Shown: positions 8,881 through 18,127 of the stretch, piece after piece
Layout of the letters: the number at the start of each line of letters is the position of its first letter
Numbering within the stretch: the first letter of the stretch is position 1
Origin: Rhodobiaceae bacterium
Lineage (GTDB): Bacteria > Pseudomonadota > Alphaproteobacteria > Rhizobiales > Aestuariivirgaceae
Length of the DNA: 64,000 bases
NCBI GenBank assembly: GCA_009885825.1
Contig: VFJY01000053.1
Coordinates: forward strand, 16,801 to 80,800
Direction of reading: 5' to 3'
Notes under the pieces: generated by a model
Told to the model about the DNA's origin: nothing
What the model saw: the letters and a program-made list of their open reading frames with translations, nothing else
Databases searched by the model: none
Translations under genes and position numbers: made by a program

Positions 8881-10028
8881 CGCACAATCATTCTAAGCGG
8901 AAGTTTAGAAACTGGTTCGGGTTCTTTGGCGCCAATAATATAGGTGCGCCCCAGGCAATAGGCTGCCCCCGCATCGGAATTCATCAGGATCATATGTGCG
9001 AAAAACACCATGCCCTCGGCAAGTGTGTCTTCGTTGTCTTTGTAGAACATGGGAGAGTCCATCCAGCTCGGCGTGAATTTGGCTCCCAGTGAATAGCCGC
9101 AGGCATTCAGCCGGTGCTTTTGCATGCCCTGCGCATCCATCACCCGGGCATGGGCCGCAAAAACTTCGCCAGCCGTCTTGCCGGGGCGCAATACAGACTC
9201 TACTTCCGCCAATGCTGCCTGACACGCCGCGTCCATGGCCAAGTGGTTTTTGGTCGGCTTGCCGATGATGATCGTCCGCATGAAAGCCGCGTGATAGTGC
9301 CGATACACACCGGCAAATTCCAATGTGAGTTGATCGCGTTTCGAAAGCTTGCGCCTGCCGGACTTGTAGCGGCACAGCAGCGCGTCGCGACCAGTGCCTA
9401 TGATGAATTCATTGGCAGGATAATCGCCGCCGCCAGAAAAAATCGCAGCCTGCTGGGTCGCCAAAATGTCCCCCTCATTGGCACCCGCTTTGGTCCTCTT
9501 GATTCCGGCTTTCAGCGCCTCATCGCCAAGCTTGCCAGCCCTGCGAACATATTTGAGTTCCGCAGGCGACTTAACCAGCCGCAAAATGTTGACCAATTTG
9601 GTTGCGTCACTGAGCGTGCAAAATCCGTCCATTGCCGCGTCAACCGCGCGGCCATTGAAATGGGTAAGGCCATAGGAATTGGTTTCAATGCCAAGGCGTT
9701 TTCCCTTGGCGCCCAGGCTCTCCAGCATATCGCGAAGCTGGCTGGCGGGTTGGGCGCCCGCCTCATCAGTCCAAATGCGGATATCCTCTATGATGGAGGT
9801 GTGCTGGGCCTGCCGCAAATCCGCTGAACGCGTCAGCAGCGCCAGTTGTCCGTCCGCCCCGAGATAAAGGCACTGGAAAAAACAAAACCCAAAACTGTCA
9901 TAGCCCGTGAGATAATACATGCTCTCCTGCTGGAACATGAGCAGCCCGTCGAGATTGTTTTTTTGCATCGCTGAAATCGCAGCCGCAGCGCGGGCGTGGT
10001 ACTCTGAAACCTCGAAATGCAACGCCAT
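8877..10028 (-). CDS. M24 (pita-bread) family hydrolase lacking the usual metal ligands
   Basis: 383 residues: a creatinase-like N-terminal domain (about 1-150) and a pita-bread domain. The normal M24 metal ligands appear replaced: the first Asp by Glu237 (LTLEFAG), the second by Ala248 (YHAAFMRT), and the metal His by Tyr in GYSLG (311-315). This matches my memory of ectoine hydrolase (DoeA)-like and creatinase-like members, which work without dinuclear metal. An amidohydrolase acting on a small molecule is therefore more likely than a proline peptidase. The gene sits two bases from pgeF in the lgt operon. Confidence 0.85.
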   Translation of the reverse strand: MALHFEVSEYHARAAAAISAMQKNNLDGLLMFQQESMYYLTGYDSFGFCFFQCLYLGADGQLALLTRSADLRQAQHTSIIEDIRIWTDEAGAQPASQLRDMLESLGAKGKRLGIETNSYGLTHFNGRAVDAAMDGFCTLSDATKLVNILRLVKSPAELKYVRRAGKLGDEALKAGIKRTKAGANEGDILATQQAAIFSGGGDYPANEFIIGTGRDALLCRYKSGRRKLSKRDQLTLEFAGVYRHYHAAFMRTIIIGKPTKNHLAMDAACQAALAEVESVLRPGKTAGEVFAAHARVMDAQGMQKHRLNACGYSLGAKFTPSWMDSPMFYKDNEDTLAEGMVFFAHMILMNSDAGAAYCLGRTYIIGAKEPEPVSKLPLRMIVR

Positions 10029-10029
10029 G

Positions 10030-10785
10030 CTACTTCAATCCTATAACCGCAATCTGCCGACCATAGTCTTTTTCACCCCGGTGTGTCGCGCGGCGATAGG
10101 AGAAATATTCTGCCTCGCCGCCATAGGTGCACAGTCCGCTGTCAATGACCTGGCCAACGCCAAACGACTGCATTCGTGTCACCAGATAGCCCGGAAGATC
10201 AAACATATAGTGGTTTTCCTTCGCGGAGTCTGTGAAGAACCGGCCACGGGAAATGGCATCAAAGCGCTCACGAAACTCGGGGCCGACCTCATACGCGGCC
10301 CCCGAGATCGTCGGGCCCAGCACCGCCACGATGCGCGAACGGTTGGCGCCAAGCGTTTCCATCTTCAAAACCGTGGCGTCTGTAATTCCGCTCAGCGCAC
10401 CCTTCCAGCCCGCGTGCGCCGCCCCGATAACGCCCGCCTCCGCATCGGCAAAAAGTACCGGCCCGCAATCAGCTGTCAGCACGCCCAAAATAACGCCCGG
10501 CAAATTGCTCGCCATGCCGTCAACCTTCGGGCGGTCATCATGGCCCCAGGCCTCCGTGACAACAATCGCCTCGGCGCTGTGAATTTGATGGGTCGTCACA
10601 ATCTGCTCTTCTTCGCCGCCCAACGCCCGCGCCACCACTTCACGGTTTTGAACAACTGTCGCGCGGTCATCGCCAGACCCCAATCCACAGTTGAGTGAGG
10701 CAAACATTCCGGTCGAAAACCCCCCCTGTCTTCCAAAGAAGCCGTGGGCAATGCGCGGGTGCTTTAACTCTAAAAACTGCTTCAT
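10030..10785 (-). CDS. pgeF: Peptidoglycan editing factor PgeF / YfiH-type purine nucleosidase family
   Basis: 251 residues of the YfiH/DUF152 family. Family members have been assigned to cleaving mis-incorporated serine from peptidoglycan precursors, and some have laccase-like or purine nucleoside phosphorylase activity. The conserved zinc and active-site elements are HGFFGRQGG near the start, TADCGPVLFAD and GAAHAGWKGALSG in the middle. It overlaps midA by four bases and is followed two bases later by the M24 gene. Confidence 0.93.
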   Translation of the reverse strand: MKQFLELKHPRIAHGFFGRQGGFSTGMFASLNCGLGSGDDRATVVQNREVVARALGGEEEQIVTTHQIHSAEAIVVTEAWGHDDRPKVDGMASNLPGVILGVLTADCGPVLFADAEAGVIGAAHAGWKGALSGITDATVLKMETLGANRSRIVAVLGPTISGAAYEVGPEFRERFDAISRGRFFTDSAKENHYMFDLPGYLVTRMQSFGVGQVIDSGLCTYGGEAEYFSYRRATHRGEKDYGRQIAVIGLK

Positions 10786-11816
10786 ATCTTCCCAAATGGG
10801 TAAGGCGTCGCCATGCCCGGTGAGGTTGCTACCATGACTTTGAACAGATTGCCCATTTCCGCCTCACCCGCCAACCGCGAAACCACCCGCGCCAATATCT
10901 CCCGTGTTTTCGCGTCTGCCTTGGCCGTCAATATGGCAGCCCGCTGTTCCAGCCCCATGGCCAGCAGAAACGCCCGCTGCGTAATTGCAGCGCACTGGCC
11001 TGGCGCTATGGCTTTGCCCAAAGCTTCAAAATCCACATGCGAAGTCAAATCGCTTTCGCCCGGACATTCTGTAACGCCCACATATTTGTGCGCTCTTATC
11101 GCCTGCAACGTATCGCCGGGCGCCGCTTGCAAATGGCCATAGTCAATAATCAATGCAACACCTCTTTGCGAAACAAGGCGCTCGCCAATTTCTTCGGCAA
11201 TCTGCGAGCGCTGCGGGGCAAATTCGATCACGTCGCCATCAGCACCCTGGATCCCGTCAAGGGCTGCGGGCGTCAAACCTATTCCCTCGGCTCCCACGCA
11301 GCGTTCGAACCATGCGCCCCCTCGCTTTTCAAATTGGCGGATGGGAATAGCATCAAAGAATTCGTTGGCGACAAGAAGCATCGGCCCTTCGGGAATGCCT
11401 GCGAAACGGTCATGCCAGGCAGCGGAAGCTCCAAGCTTTTTCTGCTGAAGCGCCTGCAATGCGGGACTCATTTCCACCAGGTGAATCCTTGCCGCCTCAC
11501 CAAACCCCGGCATCACATTGGAGGCCTTCAGAATATCGGCCATCAACGTGCCCCGCCCCGGCCCCAGTTCAACCAGGTTGAATGTTGTGGGACTTCCCAT
11601 ATTGGCCCAGGCCGATGCCAGCCAAACACCTATCAACTCACCAAAAATTTGCGACACTTCCGGCGCCGTGATAAAATCTCCACGCTCGCCAAAGGGATCG
11701 CGGCTCATGTAGTAGCCATGAGCGGGATGGCCAAGGCACAGCGTCATGTAGCGGTCAAGCTGCATGGGCCCTTCGGCTGCAATTATTTCAGCTAGAATCT
11801 TCTTAAGCGCTGACAA
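10782..11816 (-). CDS. MidA/NDUFAF7-type SAM-dependent methyltransferase
   Basis: About 344 residues of the COG1565 family. The mitochondrial homologue NDUFAF7 dimethylates an arginine of complex I; the bacterial target is not established here. The SAM-binding glycine loop is VELGPGRGTLMADIL (near residue 90) and the N-terminus has the typical HPAHGYYMSRDPFGERGDFITAPEVSQ. The TTG at 11816 is preferred as start: it follows a G-rich SD-like run and fits the family N-terminus, whereas the ATG at 11861 adds a non-conserved Cys-rich segment lying inside lgt. Confidence 0.9.
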   Translation of the reverse strand: MSALKKILAEIIAAEGPMQLDRYMTLCLGHPAHGYYMSRDPFGERGDFITAPEVSQIFGELIGVWLASAWANMGSPTTFNLVELGPGRGTLMADILKASNVMPGFGEAARIHLVEMSPALQALQQKKLGASAAWHDRFAGIPEGPMLLVANEFFDAIPIRQFEKRGGAWFERCVGAEGIGLTPAALDGIQGADGDVIEFAPQRSQIAEEIGERLVSQRGVALIIDYGHLQAAPGDTLQAIRAHKYVGVTECPGESDLTSHVDFEALGKAIAPGQCAAITQRAFLLAMGLEQRAAILTAKADAKTREILARVVSRLAGEAEMGNLFKVMVATSPGMATPYPFGKI

Positions 11817-12630
11817 GGTGCCCCCGCGCGCGCAGCAGCAGCCACACGCCAATGCCCACAAGCGGCAGTGACAAGATCATGCCCATCGTCATGAACCCGC
11901 TGAAGTAGCCGATATGCGCGTCAGGCTCGCGCACAGTTTCAACCGCAATGCGCGACAATCCATAAATCACGGCATAAAGGCCCGATGCAAAGCCAGGCCG
12001 CGCCAGTATCTTGAACCGGTAGACAGCGAAATTGACAACCGCAAACAATGCCACACCTTCAAGCGCAAATTCATAGAGCTGGCTGGGATGGCGCGGTTCT
12101 TCGCCGCCACCAGGAAATATGAAAGCCAACGGCACATCAGTCACGCGCCCGTAGAGTTCAGCGTTGATGAAGTTGGCCAGCCGCCCCAGCCCTAATCCGA
12201 CAGGCGTTGCGGCGGCCCCCAGATCCAGCAGCCTGTCAAGCCCAATGCCATTGCACTTGCCAAAAATGTATGACGCGATGACAACGCCCAAAAAACCACC
12301 ATGAAACGACATGCCGCCCTCCCATGCGCGAAAAATACTCAAGGGATCAGCCAGCACCTGCCCCGGCGCATAAAACAAAACATAACCAACCCGCCCGCCC
12401 AGCACCACACCAAGCAGCGCCCAGATGAAGAGGTCATCAATCTGTTTCGCTGTGGCAGGCGAAGGCTGGCCAGCCCAAAGCGCCGGGTTCAAAACCAGCC
12501 GCTTCATATACCACATGCCAAATGTCAAACCGGCAATATAGGCCAGCGCATACCACCGCACAGCAAACGGCCCGATAGAAAATATGACAGGATCAATGTT
12601 GGGGAATGGCAACGCTGCGAAAAAAATCAT
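11803..12630 (-). CDS. lgt: Prolipoprotein diacylglyceryl transferase
   Basis: Inner-membrane enzyme that attaches diacylglycerol from phosphatidylglycerol to the lipobox cysteine of lipoproteins. 275 residues with about seven membrane segments. The signature region is [19 protein letters not shown] (about residues 147-165), with HPSQLYE downstream and the HGG motif (MSFHGGFLG) upstream. It is the first gene of the leftward group with midA, pgeF, M24 and a lipoprotein gene. Confidence 0.97.
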   Translation of the reverse strand: MIFFAALPFPNIDPVIFSIGPFAVRWYALAYIAGLTFGMWYMKRLVLNPALWAGQPSPATAKQIDDLFIWALLGVVLGGRVGYVLFYAPGQVLADPLSIFRAWEGGMSFHGGFLGVVIASYIFGKCNGIGLDRLLDLGAAATPVGLGLGRLANFINAELYGRVTDVPLAFIFPGGGEEPRHPSQLYEFALEGVALFAVVNFAVYRFKILARPGFASGLYAVIYGLSRIAVETVREPDAHIGYFSGFMTMGMILSLPLVGIGVWLLLRARGHLVSA

Positions 12631-12717
12631 GGGTCAGAAAAATTTTTCACAGTAACCCGTGAACCATTTGCCAAGTGCCCACGTATTAGTCGCGTAGTCA
12701 AACAACAGGAGTTTTCC

Positions 12718-13206
12718 ATGCGTAGTACCAAGAACCTTCTCGCCGCGACCGCCATTGCAATTTCTGGCCTTTTTATATCTTCACAGTCTTTTGCTGCCGA
12801 TATTGTAGACACTGCCGTCTCGGCTGGCAACTTTAAGACACTCGTGGCCGCCGTTCAAGCCGCTGGTCTCGTTGAGACGCTAAAGGGCGCTGGCCCATTT
12901 ACGGTGTTTGCTCCAACCGATGAAGCTTTTGCGAAGCTGCCCGCCGGCACAGTGGAAGATCTTCTAAAGCCTGAAAACAGGGAAAAGCTGGTTGCCATCC
13001 TCACCTATCATGTCGTTCCCGGCAAAGTGATGGCGGCGGATGTGGCAGGAAAGCAAACCATGGCCAAGTCAGTTCAGGGCTCGGAAATCACCGTCAACGG
13101 CACCGACGGTGTGATGGTTGATAACGCCAAGGTAACGACAGCTGACATCGCTGCCGACAACGGCGTAATCCACATGATAGACAATGTGATCATGCCAAAA
13201 ATGTAA
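12718..13206 (+). CDS. Fasciclin (FAS1) domain protein, exported
   Basis: 162 residues. The start is ATG 12718 with CAGGAG upstream. It has a signal peptide ([19 protein letters not shown]..., cleavage after SFA) and one FAS1 domain: [53 protein letters not shown] and [17 protein letters not shown]1 proteins mediate adhesion or protein-protein contact at the cell surface. It is followed by a hairpin and a paralogous gene. Confidence 0.95.
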   Translation: MRSTKNLLAATAIAISGLFISSQSFAADIVDTAVSAGNFKTLVAAVQAAGLVETLKGAGPFTVFAPTDEAFAKLPAGTVEDLLKPENREKLVAILTYHVVPGKVMAADVAGKQTMAKSVQGSEITVNGTDGVMVDNAKVTTADIAADNGVIHMIDNVIMPKM

Positions 13207-13230
13207 GAGACCTTACGCGGCCTCTAGAAG

Positions 13231-13264
13231 GTGTCAGGGATGCTTGAGAAAGCGTTCCTGACGC
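13231..13264 (+). terminator. Hairpin between the two fasciclin genes
   Basis: GTGTCAGG (13231-13238) pairs with CCTGACGC (13257-13264), and the inner GCTT/AAGC extends the stem around a short loop. There is no long T tract, so it could be a weak terminator or an mRNA-stabilising hairpin that separates expression of the two genes. Confidence 0.5.
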
Positions 13265-13358
13265 CAATTCGAGAAAATTCAATGCGGCAACGCCGGCGAG
13301 AAGTTGAATAGCAAGTCTCGTTTAGTTGCAGAAAACATCAAAAAAAAGGTAGAATAAA

Positions 13359-13787
13359 ATGTCCAACAAGCCTCATGATATCGTCGATACTGCGGTTGCC
13401 GCAGGATCTTTCAAAACTTTGATAGCTGCGGTAACCGCCGCAGGTCTGGTGGATACACTAAAGGGCGCGGGCCCCTTTACGGTGTTCGCACCAAGCGACG
13501 ATGCTTTTGCAAAGTTGCCGTCGGGAACAGTTGATGAGTTGGTAAAGCCGGAAAATAAATCGAGACTTTCTGCAATTCTGACGCTCCACGTCATTTCTGG
13601 CAAAGTCATGGCAGCCGATGCAAAGGGAAAAAAGCTAAGTCCCGCGTCAGTGAATGGCGAAAAATTGCATGTTGATGGAACAAATGGCGTGGTGGTAAAC
13701 GGCGCAAAGGTCGTGACCGCGGATATTTCCTGCACGAACGGCATTATCCATGTGATTGACACCGTAATCCTGCCGAAGGCGGCGTAG
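13359..13787 (+). CDS. Fasciclin (FAS1) domain protein without signal peptide
   Basis: 142 residues. Tandem paralogue of the previous gene with the whole FAS1 domain kept ([45 protein letters not shown]) but with only MSNKPHDIV before it. No hydrophobic signal sequence is visible, so unless exported by another route it is cytosolic. Upstream is an A-rich stretch with GGTAG as a weak SD. The next feature is a predicted terminator. Confidence 0.92.
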   Translation: MSNKPHDIVDTAVAAGSFKTLIAAVTAAGLVDTLKGAGPFTVFAPSDDAFAKLPSGTVDELVKPENKSRLSAILTLHVISGKVMAADAKGKKLSPASVNGEKLHVDGTNGVVVNGAKVVTADISCTNGIIHVIDTVILPKAA

Positions 13788-13812
13788 CTGGCAGTACCTC
13801 CTGCTGCCAGAC

Positions 13813-13853
13813 GTGAGACAGGTGCGCCGCATTGCCGGAAATCCCTGTCTCAC
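13813..13853 (+). terminator. Predicted terminator after the second fasciclin gene
   Basis: Perfect 10-bp inverted repeat GTGAGACAGG (13813-13822) and CCTGTCTCAC (13844-13853) with a 21-base loop, followed by TCTTTAAAC. Immediately upstream a smaller repeat CTGGCAG/CTGCCAG (13788-13794, 13804-13810) follows the stop codon. Both can form in the same transcript. Confidence 0.6.
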
Positions 13854-13880
13854 TCTTTAAACACAAATGAAAATTGAAAC

Positions 13881-14645
13881 CTAATTCGGAATCCGTATTG
13901 TCATCGTGCCATCCACCACAACATTCGCGCCCGACACAAAGCTGGCGACAGGGCTTGAGAGAAACACCACCACATTCGCAATCTCTTCCGGCGGCGCCAT
14001 CCGGCCCAGCGGATTTTCCGCAATAGTGCGCGCAAATCGTTCGGAGTCATTACGTTTCACTTCATCCCAATAACCATCTTTAAAATAGGTCGTTCCCGGA
14101 GAAACCACATTCGCCCGAATGCCTTTCGAAGCCACATGGCGCGCCAGTGACTTCACATAGAAGAAGAGTGCTGCTTTCATTGTCCCATAGGAAACCGAGC
14201 CATACCCATAGTCCTCCGATCCCGAAATCGAGGAAATCGCCACAATCGAACCACTTTCGTCTTTCGCCAAATACGGAATAGCCGCCTCCGCAGCATTCCG
14301 CGTGTGCATCAAATCAACGTCAAACGCCTTCCGAAATTCGCTCTGCTTTGATCCACCAGAAAGCGCACTGGCATTGGCGACAAGTCCGTCCAAACGGCCG
14401 CGCGCCTTTGCGGCGTCTTCAACAAAGCCGGCAAGCGAGCCCCCATCAGCCACATCCAGCGCGCGCCCGAACGCGCTCACACCTTTCGCCCGCAGCACGA
14501 CCAAAGTCTCATCAACCGCTTTTGCGTCCCGCGCGCAAATCGAGACATCGGCCCCCTCTTCGGCGAATGTCATGGCAACGGCCCGCCCAATCCCCCTCGT
14601 GCCGCCAGTCACCAGAAAATGCCTGCCCTTCAGTTTTAGATCCAT
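13881..14645 (-). CDS. SDR family NAD(P)-dependent oxidoreductase
   Basis: 254-residue classical short-chain dehydrogenase/reductase. The cofactor loop is TGGTRGIG (about residues 13-20), then LVANAS and the catalytic Ser...Tyr-x-x-x-Lys in ISSISGSEDYGYGSVSYGTMKAA. PLGRMAPPEEIANVVVFLSS and SGANVVVDG close the domain as in FabG-like proteins. The substrate is unknown. It is transcribed alone, convergent with the fasciclin gene and divergent from ubiK. Confidence 0.93.
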   Translation of the reverse strand: MDLKLKGRHFLVTGGTRGIGRAVAMTFAEEGADVSICARDAKAVDETLVVLRAKGVSAFGRALDVADGGSLAGFVEDAAKARGRLDGLVANASALSGGSKQSEFRKAFDVDLMHTRNAAEAAIPYLAKDESGSIVAISSISGSEDYGYGSVSYGTMKAALFFYVKSLARHVASKGIRANVVSPGTTYFKDGYWDEVKRNDSERFARTIAENPLGRMAPPEEIANVVVFLSSPVASFVSGANVVVDGTMTIRIPN

Positions 14646-14762
14646 CTCATTTTTCCCGCCTTCTGCCTAGTGCTCAATACCCCTTTTGCCCCCGTGGCAC
14701 TACGGCTCTTGAAAATTGCTGGGCCTGACCATAGCTAGGATAAACCAATAGGAGTAACGCCC

Positions 14763-15026
14763 ATGACCACCACCTCTTCCCGTTTCTTTGATGAGCTTGC
14801 CAAGCTGATGACAAATGCAACAGGTGCGGCCCAGGGTCTCCGCAAGGAAGTGGACACTATGGTGCAGGCGCAGGTCGAGCGCGTTTTGAACAATCTTGAA
14901 CTGGTCAAGCGCGAAGAGCTCGATGTGGTGCGCGACATGGCCCAAAAGGCCCGCGAAGAGAATGACAGACTCGCCGCGAGACTCGCAGAGGTTGAATCCA
15001 GATTGCAAACTCCCGCTCCTATGTGA
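14763..15026 (+). CDS. ubiK: UbiK/BMFP accessory factor
   Basis: 87 residues that start SSRFFDELAKLMTNATGAAQGLRKE and continue as a C-terminal coiled coil (LDVVRDMAQKAREENDRLAARLAEVESRL). This is the BMFP domain of UbiK, which assists the ubiquinone biosynthesis complex and binds membranes. It has a short tail after the coiled coil. It lies upstream of ybjN and proC, the arrangement usual in alphaproteobacteria. Confidence 0.9.
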   Translation: MTTTSSRFFDELAKLMTNATGAAQGLRKEVDTMVQAQVERVLNNLELVKREELDVVRDMAQKAREENDRLAARLAEVESRLQTPAPM

Positions 15027-15138
15027 ATTCCGTGTGGAAGAATCAATCTTTAATGCCGCTGACTCTTGTGGCGACTCAAATGCTCCTCCAACTTGCTTCC
15101 ACCTGATGTGATTCGTCAGGTTCGAGGGAACCACGGCA

Positions 15139-15639
15139 ATGGGCGCGCAATTGGTATTTTCTAACATAGCTACGAATCCGCTTGATCTTATCGAGCGGCT
15201 GGCCGAGCGGCGGGACTGGTCGCTGGACCGCACCACCGACAGTGAAGTTACGCTCGTTGTCGAAGGAAAGTGGAGCGATCTGTATCTATCGCTGAACTGG
15301 AATGACGACATGGAGGCCCTCCTCGTTGCCTGCACGTTTGACGCAAAGGCCCCGCAAATGCGCAAGGATGAAGTGGGCCGCCTCACCAACCTGATCAACC
15401 GCCAGCTCTTCCACGGCCATTTCGATATTTGGGATGGCGATGGCAGCATTGTGTTCCGGACCAGCATCATCCTGTCAGGGGGTGCCGTGGCCAACGCCGC
15501 GCAATGCGAAACACTGGTGCGCATGAGTGTTGAAACCTGCCAGCGCTATTACCCCACATTCCAATATGTCTGCTGGGCCGGAAAATCCGCCAAGGAAGCC
15601 ATGGAGGGCAGCATGCTGGAAACCCAGGGGGAAGCATGA
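15139..15639 (+). CDS. YbjN domain protein
   Basis: 166-residue YbjN-family protein with a type III secretion chaperone-like alpha/beta fold. Visible segments are NPLDLIERLAERRDWSLDR, WSDLYLSLNWNDDMEAL, FHGHFDIWDGDGSIVFR and a helical C-terminus that includes CQRYYPTFQYVCWAGKS. The molecular function is unclear; E. coli YbjN affects stress, motility and membrane traits when over-expressed. It overlaps proC by four bases (ATGA), so the two are co-translated. Confidence 0.9.
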   Translation: MGAQLVFSNIATNPLDLIERLAERRDWSLDRTTDSEVTLVVEGKWSDLYLSLNWNDDMEALLVACTFDAKAPQMRKDEVGRLTNLINRQLFHGHFDIWDGDGSIVFRTSIILSGGAVANAAQCETLVRMSVETCQRYYPTFQYVCWAGKSAKEAMEGSMLETQGEA

Positions 15640-16457
15640 GCATTCGTCTTGCCGGAACCCTCGTTTTGGTGGGCGCAGGCAAGATGGGTGGCGCAATGCT
15701 CGAAGGCTGGCTGGCTTCGGGAGCTGATTCCAAAAAAATAGTGGCGCTCGATCCCTTTGCATCCGACGATATGAAGTCCCTGCTCGCCAAACATGGCGTG
15801 GCACTCAACAAGGAAATTTCTTCGATCACTGATGCGGAAGTTGTGCTGATCGCCGTGAAACCGCAACTGATGGAAGAAGTTCTGCCAAATATCGTGCCGC
15901 TCGGAAAATCAAATCCGCTGATTATTTCCATAGCCGCCGGCAAGACCATCGCAACATTTGAGAAGCATTTCGGCAAAGCTGCCGCCGTCATTCGCACCAT
16001 CCCCAACACACCTGCCGCAATCGGCCGGGGGATCACAGCCATGGTCGCCAATCCGAATGTATCACCCGCGCAACTGCAACTGGCGGAGAGCTTGTTAAGC
16101 GCCATCGGCGAGGTGGTAACGGTCGACAAGGAAGAGTTGATTGATTGCGTGACGGCTGTTTCCGGTTCCGGGCCAGCTTATGTTTTCTATCTCACCGAAT
16201 GTCTGGCAAATGCCGCGGAAAAAATCGGCTTGGCTCCAGCGCTTGCCATGCAACTGGCCCGCGCAACTGTGGCGGGATCGGGTGAATTGATGCGGGTCAC
16301 CGGAACAGAGGCCGCAACGCTTCGGCAAAATGTGACATCTCCCAAGGGAACAACCCATGCTGCACTACAGGTTTTGATGGCTGAAAATGGCATGGCTCCC
16401 CTGTTTGAGAGGGCGGTCAAGGCGGCGGCCGATCGTTCCCGCGAGCTCGCCAGTTAA
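15636..16457 (+). CDS. proC: Pyrroline-5-carboxylate reductase
   Basis: Last step of proline biosynthesis. 273 residues. The N-terminal Rossmann loop is VGAGKMGGAMLEGW, with AVKPQLMEEVLP in the middle. The C-terminal dimer domain has the family signature VSGSGPAYVFYLTE followed by LRQNVTSPKGTTHAAL. The start overlaps the ybjN stop, and the next gene begins directly after the proC stop. Confidence 0.97.
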   Translation: MSIRLAGTLVLVGAGKMGGAMLEGWLASGADSKKIVALDPFASDDMKSLLAKHGVALNKEISSITDAEVVLIAVKPQLMEEVLPNIVPLGKSNPLIISIAAGKTIATFEKHFGKAAAVIRTIPNTPAAIGRGITAMVANPNVSPAQLQLAESLLSAIGEVVTVDKEELIDCVTAVSGSGPAYVFYLTECLANAAEKIGLAPALAMQLARATVAGSGELMRVTGTEAATLRQNVTSPKGTTHAALQVLMAENGMAPLFERAVKAAADRSRELAS

Positions 16458-16790
16458 ATGATCACCTTCGATGATTTCCGGAAAGTCGATATCCGGGTTG
16501 GAACCATCATCGCGATTGAACCCTTTCCGGAAGCGCGCAAACCCGCCTTCAAACTGCGCATCGATTTTGGCCCGGAAATCGGCGTCAAGAAATCCTCCGC
16601 CCAAGTCACAAAATACTACACGCCCGAAACACTCATGGGCCGCCAGGTTGCCGCCGTCGTGAATTTCCCGCCGCGTCAGATCGGCCCCTTCATGTCAGAA
16701 GTGCTGACCCTCGGCTTCCCTGACCATGAAGGAGATGTGGTCCTGGCCGCAGTTGAGCGAGCCGTCCCAAATGGCGGGCGACTGTATTAA
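16458..16790 (+). CDS. CsaA-like tRNA-binding domain protein
   Basis: 110-residue stand-alone OB-fold of the EMAP/Trbp111 type. [29 protein letters not shown] is split here by the usual strand pattern: VDIRVGTI, then [10 protein letters not shown], and [23 protein letters not shown] near the end. Such proteins bind tRNA or act as export chaperones (CsaA). The ATG directly abuts the proC stop. The 3' end overlaps the convergent histidine kinase gene by four bases. Confidence 0.88.
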   Translation: MITFDDFRKVDIRVGTIIAIEPFPEARKPAFKLRIDFGPEIGVKKSSAQVTKYYTPETLMGRQVAAVVNFPPRQIGPFMSEVLTLGFPDHEGDVVLAAVERAVPNGGRLY

Positions 16791-18127
16791 ACCGGAATTT
16801 GCACCATCGCCCGAAGCCCGCCCATGGGGCTATCGCCAAGCGTAATCTCGCCGCCATGGGCGTGGGCAATATCAAGAGCGATCGCCAGCCCCAGTCCTGT
16901 TCCTGTTTCATCAAGGTTACGCGCGTGATCCAGCCGCACAAACGGGCGGAACGCGTCCCCGCGGCTTTCCGCTGGAATGCCAGGACCATCATCATCCACC
17001 AGAAACGTGAGCAGCCTGTTTTCCACTTTGCCCTGCACCTTCACATGACTCGCATAGCGCACCGCATTGCCCATCAGATTTGAAATCAGACGCCGGAAAG
17101 CGTTGGGCTTCAGCTTCACGTCAATATCCTGCACATCCAGGCTGACACTTGATTTTCCGCGCCCAATTGCCGATGCCACCGAACTGGAAACCTGCAGCAG
17201 ATTTATGGCCTCAGTCGTTTCGCCGCCATCACCCCGCACAAAGGCCATGTAGGCTTCCAGCATGCGTTGCATTTCCTCAACGTCTTCCTTGAGCGGCTTG
17301 ACCTTTGGCCCATCGCCCAGAAACGCCAGTTCCAGCTTGAAGCGCGTCAAAATAGTGCGAAGATCATGCGAAACACCGGCCAGCATGACCGTGCGTTGCT
17401 CCACATGCCGGGAGATGCGGCTCTTCATGTCGAGGAAAGCAAGGCCCGCCTGGCGAACTTCCGTGGCGCCATGCGGGTTGAACTTGGCAACTTCACGCCC
17501 CATGCCAAAACTCTGTGCAGCCTTCGCCAATTCGACAATGGGCGCTATCTGCTTGCGCAAGAACAGCACGGCGATCAGCAGCAGGACCAGCGACGAGATG
17601 AGCATCAACAAAAGGAAGATTTGTGTGCCCGGCGCCGAGGCGCGATCCTCGTCAATCAGAATTCTAAAAATCAGCCCCTTCTCAACTTCCACCCTGATCT
17701 CAACTTTTCCGTCCTGCGCCGAGCTGTCGATCCAGAAGGGCCGCCCGGTTTCCCGCTCAAGATATTTTGTCATCTTGTCATCCACCAGCGAATACAGCGC
17801 TCTGCTGATGGGCGGCGGCAGCTGTCCGCCTCGCGTGATCTGCAATTCAAATTTCAACCGCTCCGTCGCAATGCGCTCAATTTCCCGGATGGCGGATTCC
17901 GATTTATCTGACTTGTCATAAAGGTCAGTGACCAGCCCAACTTCGCGCGCGAGCGAACGGCCTAATGCCTTGGTCACGTTATCCCAATGGCGTTCAAGGA
18001 TAATGCCGGCCATGATGGTTTGCAGCAGCACAATGGGTGCTATGAGAATGATGAGAGAACGATAATAAAGGCCTTGCGGCATGTGTCGCTCAAGAAAGCG
18101 GTTGAAGCGGTAGTACAGACTGTTCAT
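16787..18127 (-). CDS. EnvZ-like sensor histidine kinase
   Basis: 446 residues. Two membrane segments (about 24-44 and 170-190) flank a periplasmic domain of about 125 residues. A HAMP region follows, then the H-box with phosphoacceptor His254 (AGVSHDLRT) and the ATPase domain with N-box [11 protein letters not shown]1 DDDGPGIP and G2 [13 protein letters not shown]. It overlaps the response regulator by four bases, so they form a two-component pair. The general domain layout is that of EnvZ; the stimulus is unknown. Confidence 0.95.
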   Translation of the reverse strand: MNSLYYRFNRFLERHMPQGLYYRSLIILIAPIVLLQTIMAGIILERHWDNVTKALGRSLAREVGLVTDLYDKSDKSESAIREIERIATERLKFELQITRGGQLPPPISRALYSLVDDKMTKYLERETGRPFWIDSSAQDGKVEIRVEVEKGLIFRILIDEDRASAPGTQIFLLLMLISSLVLLLIAVLFLRKQIAPIVELAKAAQSFGMGREVAKFNPHGATEVRQAGLAFLDMKSRISRHVEQRTVMLAGVSHDLRTILTRFKLELAFLGDGPKVKPLKEDVEEMQRMLEAYMAFVRGDGGETTEAINLLQVSSSVASAIGRGKSSVSLDVQDIDVKLKPNAFRRLISNLMGNAVRYASHVKVQGKVENRLLTFLVDDDGPGIPAESRGDAFRPFVRLDHARNLDETGTGLGLAIALDIAHAHGGEITLGDSPMGGLRAMVQIPV

